64,000 nt of DNA from contig JAXHNI010000011.1 in assembly GCA_034520625.1 (NCBI GenBank), positions 62,001 through 126,000 of the forward strand. The letters are read 5' to 3'. This document shows positions 63,299-64,000 of the stretch, in pieces. Below the pieces are notes generated by a model. The model was not told the origin of the DNA. It did not search any database and worked only from the letters and a program-made list of their open reading frames with translations. Positions within the stretch are counted from its first letter, which is position 1; every line of letters begins with the position of its first letter. The position numbers and the translations under genes are program-made. This DNA comes from JAANXG01 sp034520625. Its GTDB lineage: Bacteria > Pseudomonadota > Gammaproteobacteria > Arenicellales > JAANXG01.

Positions 63299-63418
63299 AT
63301 GAATCAGATCGAGTGGGAAGCGGAACCTCCAATGGCGCCTCGTAGCGAGGAAACATTGGCGCTAATCAGTGAGGCCAAAGATTTGACACTGAGAGAGTTT
63401 TTGGAAGGTCTACCGTGA
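63299..63418 (+). CDS. Short ORF remnant, unknown
   Basis: A 39-codon frame (MNQIEWEAEPPMAPRSEETL then ALISEAKDLTLREFLEGLP) has coding-like composition and an amphipathic helical end. It has no clear ribosome-binding site and looks like the C-terminus of a broken gene. Apart from this I see no supportable gene in 62664-64000. Confidence 0.25.
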   Translation: MNQIEWEAEPPMAPRSEETLALISEAKDLTLREFLEGLP

Positions 63419-63658
63419 GGCTAATATTCGATCATAAGTCACATCGCCAATGTAATCGATACCCGATACATTCCCGCTCCGGCGTCTCTTCGGCAAAGTA
63501 GGGTTCCGAAGCCCACTCTCGGTCAGATTGTCTACTGCTGAACACGAAGTTTATCCTTCAGCACGCGTGGCTTCCGAAGGGATTGCAATTCGCGATTGCC
63601 CAAGCAAACGGTTCGTGCTGGCATTGTCGACTAGTGTCCAACCACGAAGGGCGAGATC

Positions 63659-63708
63659 TCACCCAAATGGGTGACGGCAAACGGACCGGTTCTCACCCGT
63701 ATGGGTGA
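63659..63708. repeat. Right pair of TCACCC-type palindromes
   Basis: TCACCCAAATGGGTGA (63659-63674) and TCACCCGTATGGGTGA (63693-63708), 34 bases apart, match the pair at 51631-51677. Together the two pairs bracket the 12-kb mosaic region. Confidence 0.8.
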
Positions 63709-64000
63709 ACTCAATGTCCGCGATGGGCTGGACTCCGGCTGTTCAATACATGTGTTTCAATAGCAGCAATCGACCCAAAGCGGCTGTTGGGTACAATGCC
63801 CATGTTAGGTGACGTACGCGACATTTCCAATCACAGATCCATCCCCCCGCATTGTCTTACGGAATCGCCAAAAAGCCCTGAAAATTTGTCAATTTTCGCT
63901 GCGTCGAGATCTTCTAGGTTACCCTGGAGAACACTGCTCGTCCTTTCATCGTTTGAAATCTTATCCAAATACAAGAGCATAGTTCGTCGATCTGCGCATC

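Noticed and set aside
62664..63345. Several 60-110 residue ORFs near the end of the window
   Set aside because: Overlapping frames with mixed composition and no conserved motif; only the 39-codon frame at 63299 looked slightly coding-like.
46000..64000. CRISPR array
   Set aside because: Repeats here are palindromes, attC sites and duplicated regulators; no regularly spaced repeat-spacer pattern.

Overview
The window is about 64 kb of high-GC DNA from a gammaproteobacterium. Supporting genes include PpsR, RF3, a cytochrome c5-type protein, GluQ, SohB, Prc, a YbgA-type protein, DegQ and a CnoX-type thioredoxin, with short REP-type palindromes between genes. The gene mix fits a free-living Chromatiales/Ectothiorhodospiraceae-like or related lineage, but nothing in the sequence fixes the genus.

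Positions 1-45,900 are ordinary core chromosome, in compact short operons. In order they hold: PEP synthase regulation, an FmdB-type protein, RF3, cytochrome c, GluQ, an M18 aminopeptidase, a vWA/DnaJ pair, an FAH-family hydrolase, an RND efflux pair, an ATL protein, an FAD oxidoreductase, the Prc and SohB proteases, a YigB-like phosphatase, a lysine-rich histone H1-like protein, a Ser/Thr kinase with Sel1 repeats, nrtR-nadA (NAD synthesis and its repressor), photolyase/ferrochelatase/YbgA, an AddB/AddA-like nuclease-helicase pair, a cytosolic 5'-nucleotidase, DegQ, rpe-gph-(trpL)-trpE, an inositol-1-phosphate synthase and a thioredoxin-TPR chaperone. Six copies of a ~110 bp hairpin element lie between these genes. 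Their stems differ in sequence but stay paired.

Positions ~46,100-51,650 hold a satellite/PICI-like element on one strand: P4-type integrase, unknown protein, AlpA, a small Cys protein, a primase-type zinc finger, a P4-type primase/helicase, a repeat-rich candidate origin and a terminase small-subunit-like protein. AlpA, the Cys protein and the primase each carry an apparent one-base insertion.

Positions ~51,630-63,710 are a mosaic accessory region. It is bracketed by paired palindromes of the form TCACCCATATGGGTGA and contains two nearly identical copies of a controller (C-protein-like) regulator with its operator, in direct orientation 10.1 kb apart. Between them lie a DUF1036 membrane protein (frameshifted), a reverse-transcriptase fragment, an RHH protein beside a FimB-like recombinase, two host-like genes (gamma-glutamylcyclotransferase-like and rhomboid), and a cluster of integron attC sites without an integron integrase. 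Its cassettes carry a small membrane protein, a frameshifted PD-(D/E)XK nuclease-like protein, a PIN-domain gene split after its fifth codon by an IS630-family element, and an unknown protein. The last ~1.3 kb hold no gene I can identify with confidence.

The most notable points are: the exactly reconstructable PIN gene interrupted at its TA target, the attC cassette cluster, the duplicated C-box regulators, the degenerate PICI-like element, a trp leader peptide with four Trp codons lying only 46 nt before trpE, and the clustering of frameshifts in the accessory half. All were read by eye; no database search was run.
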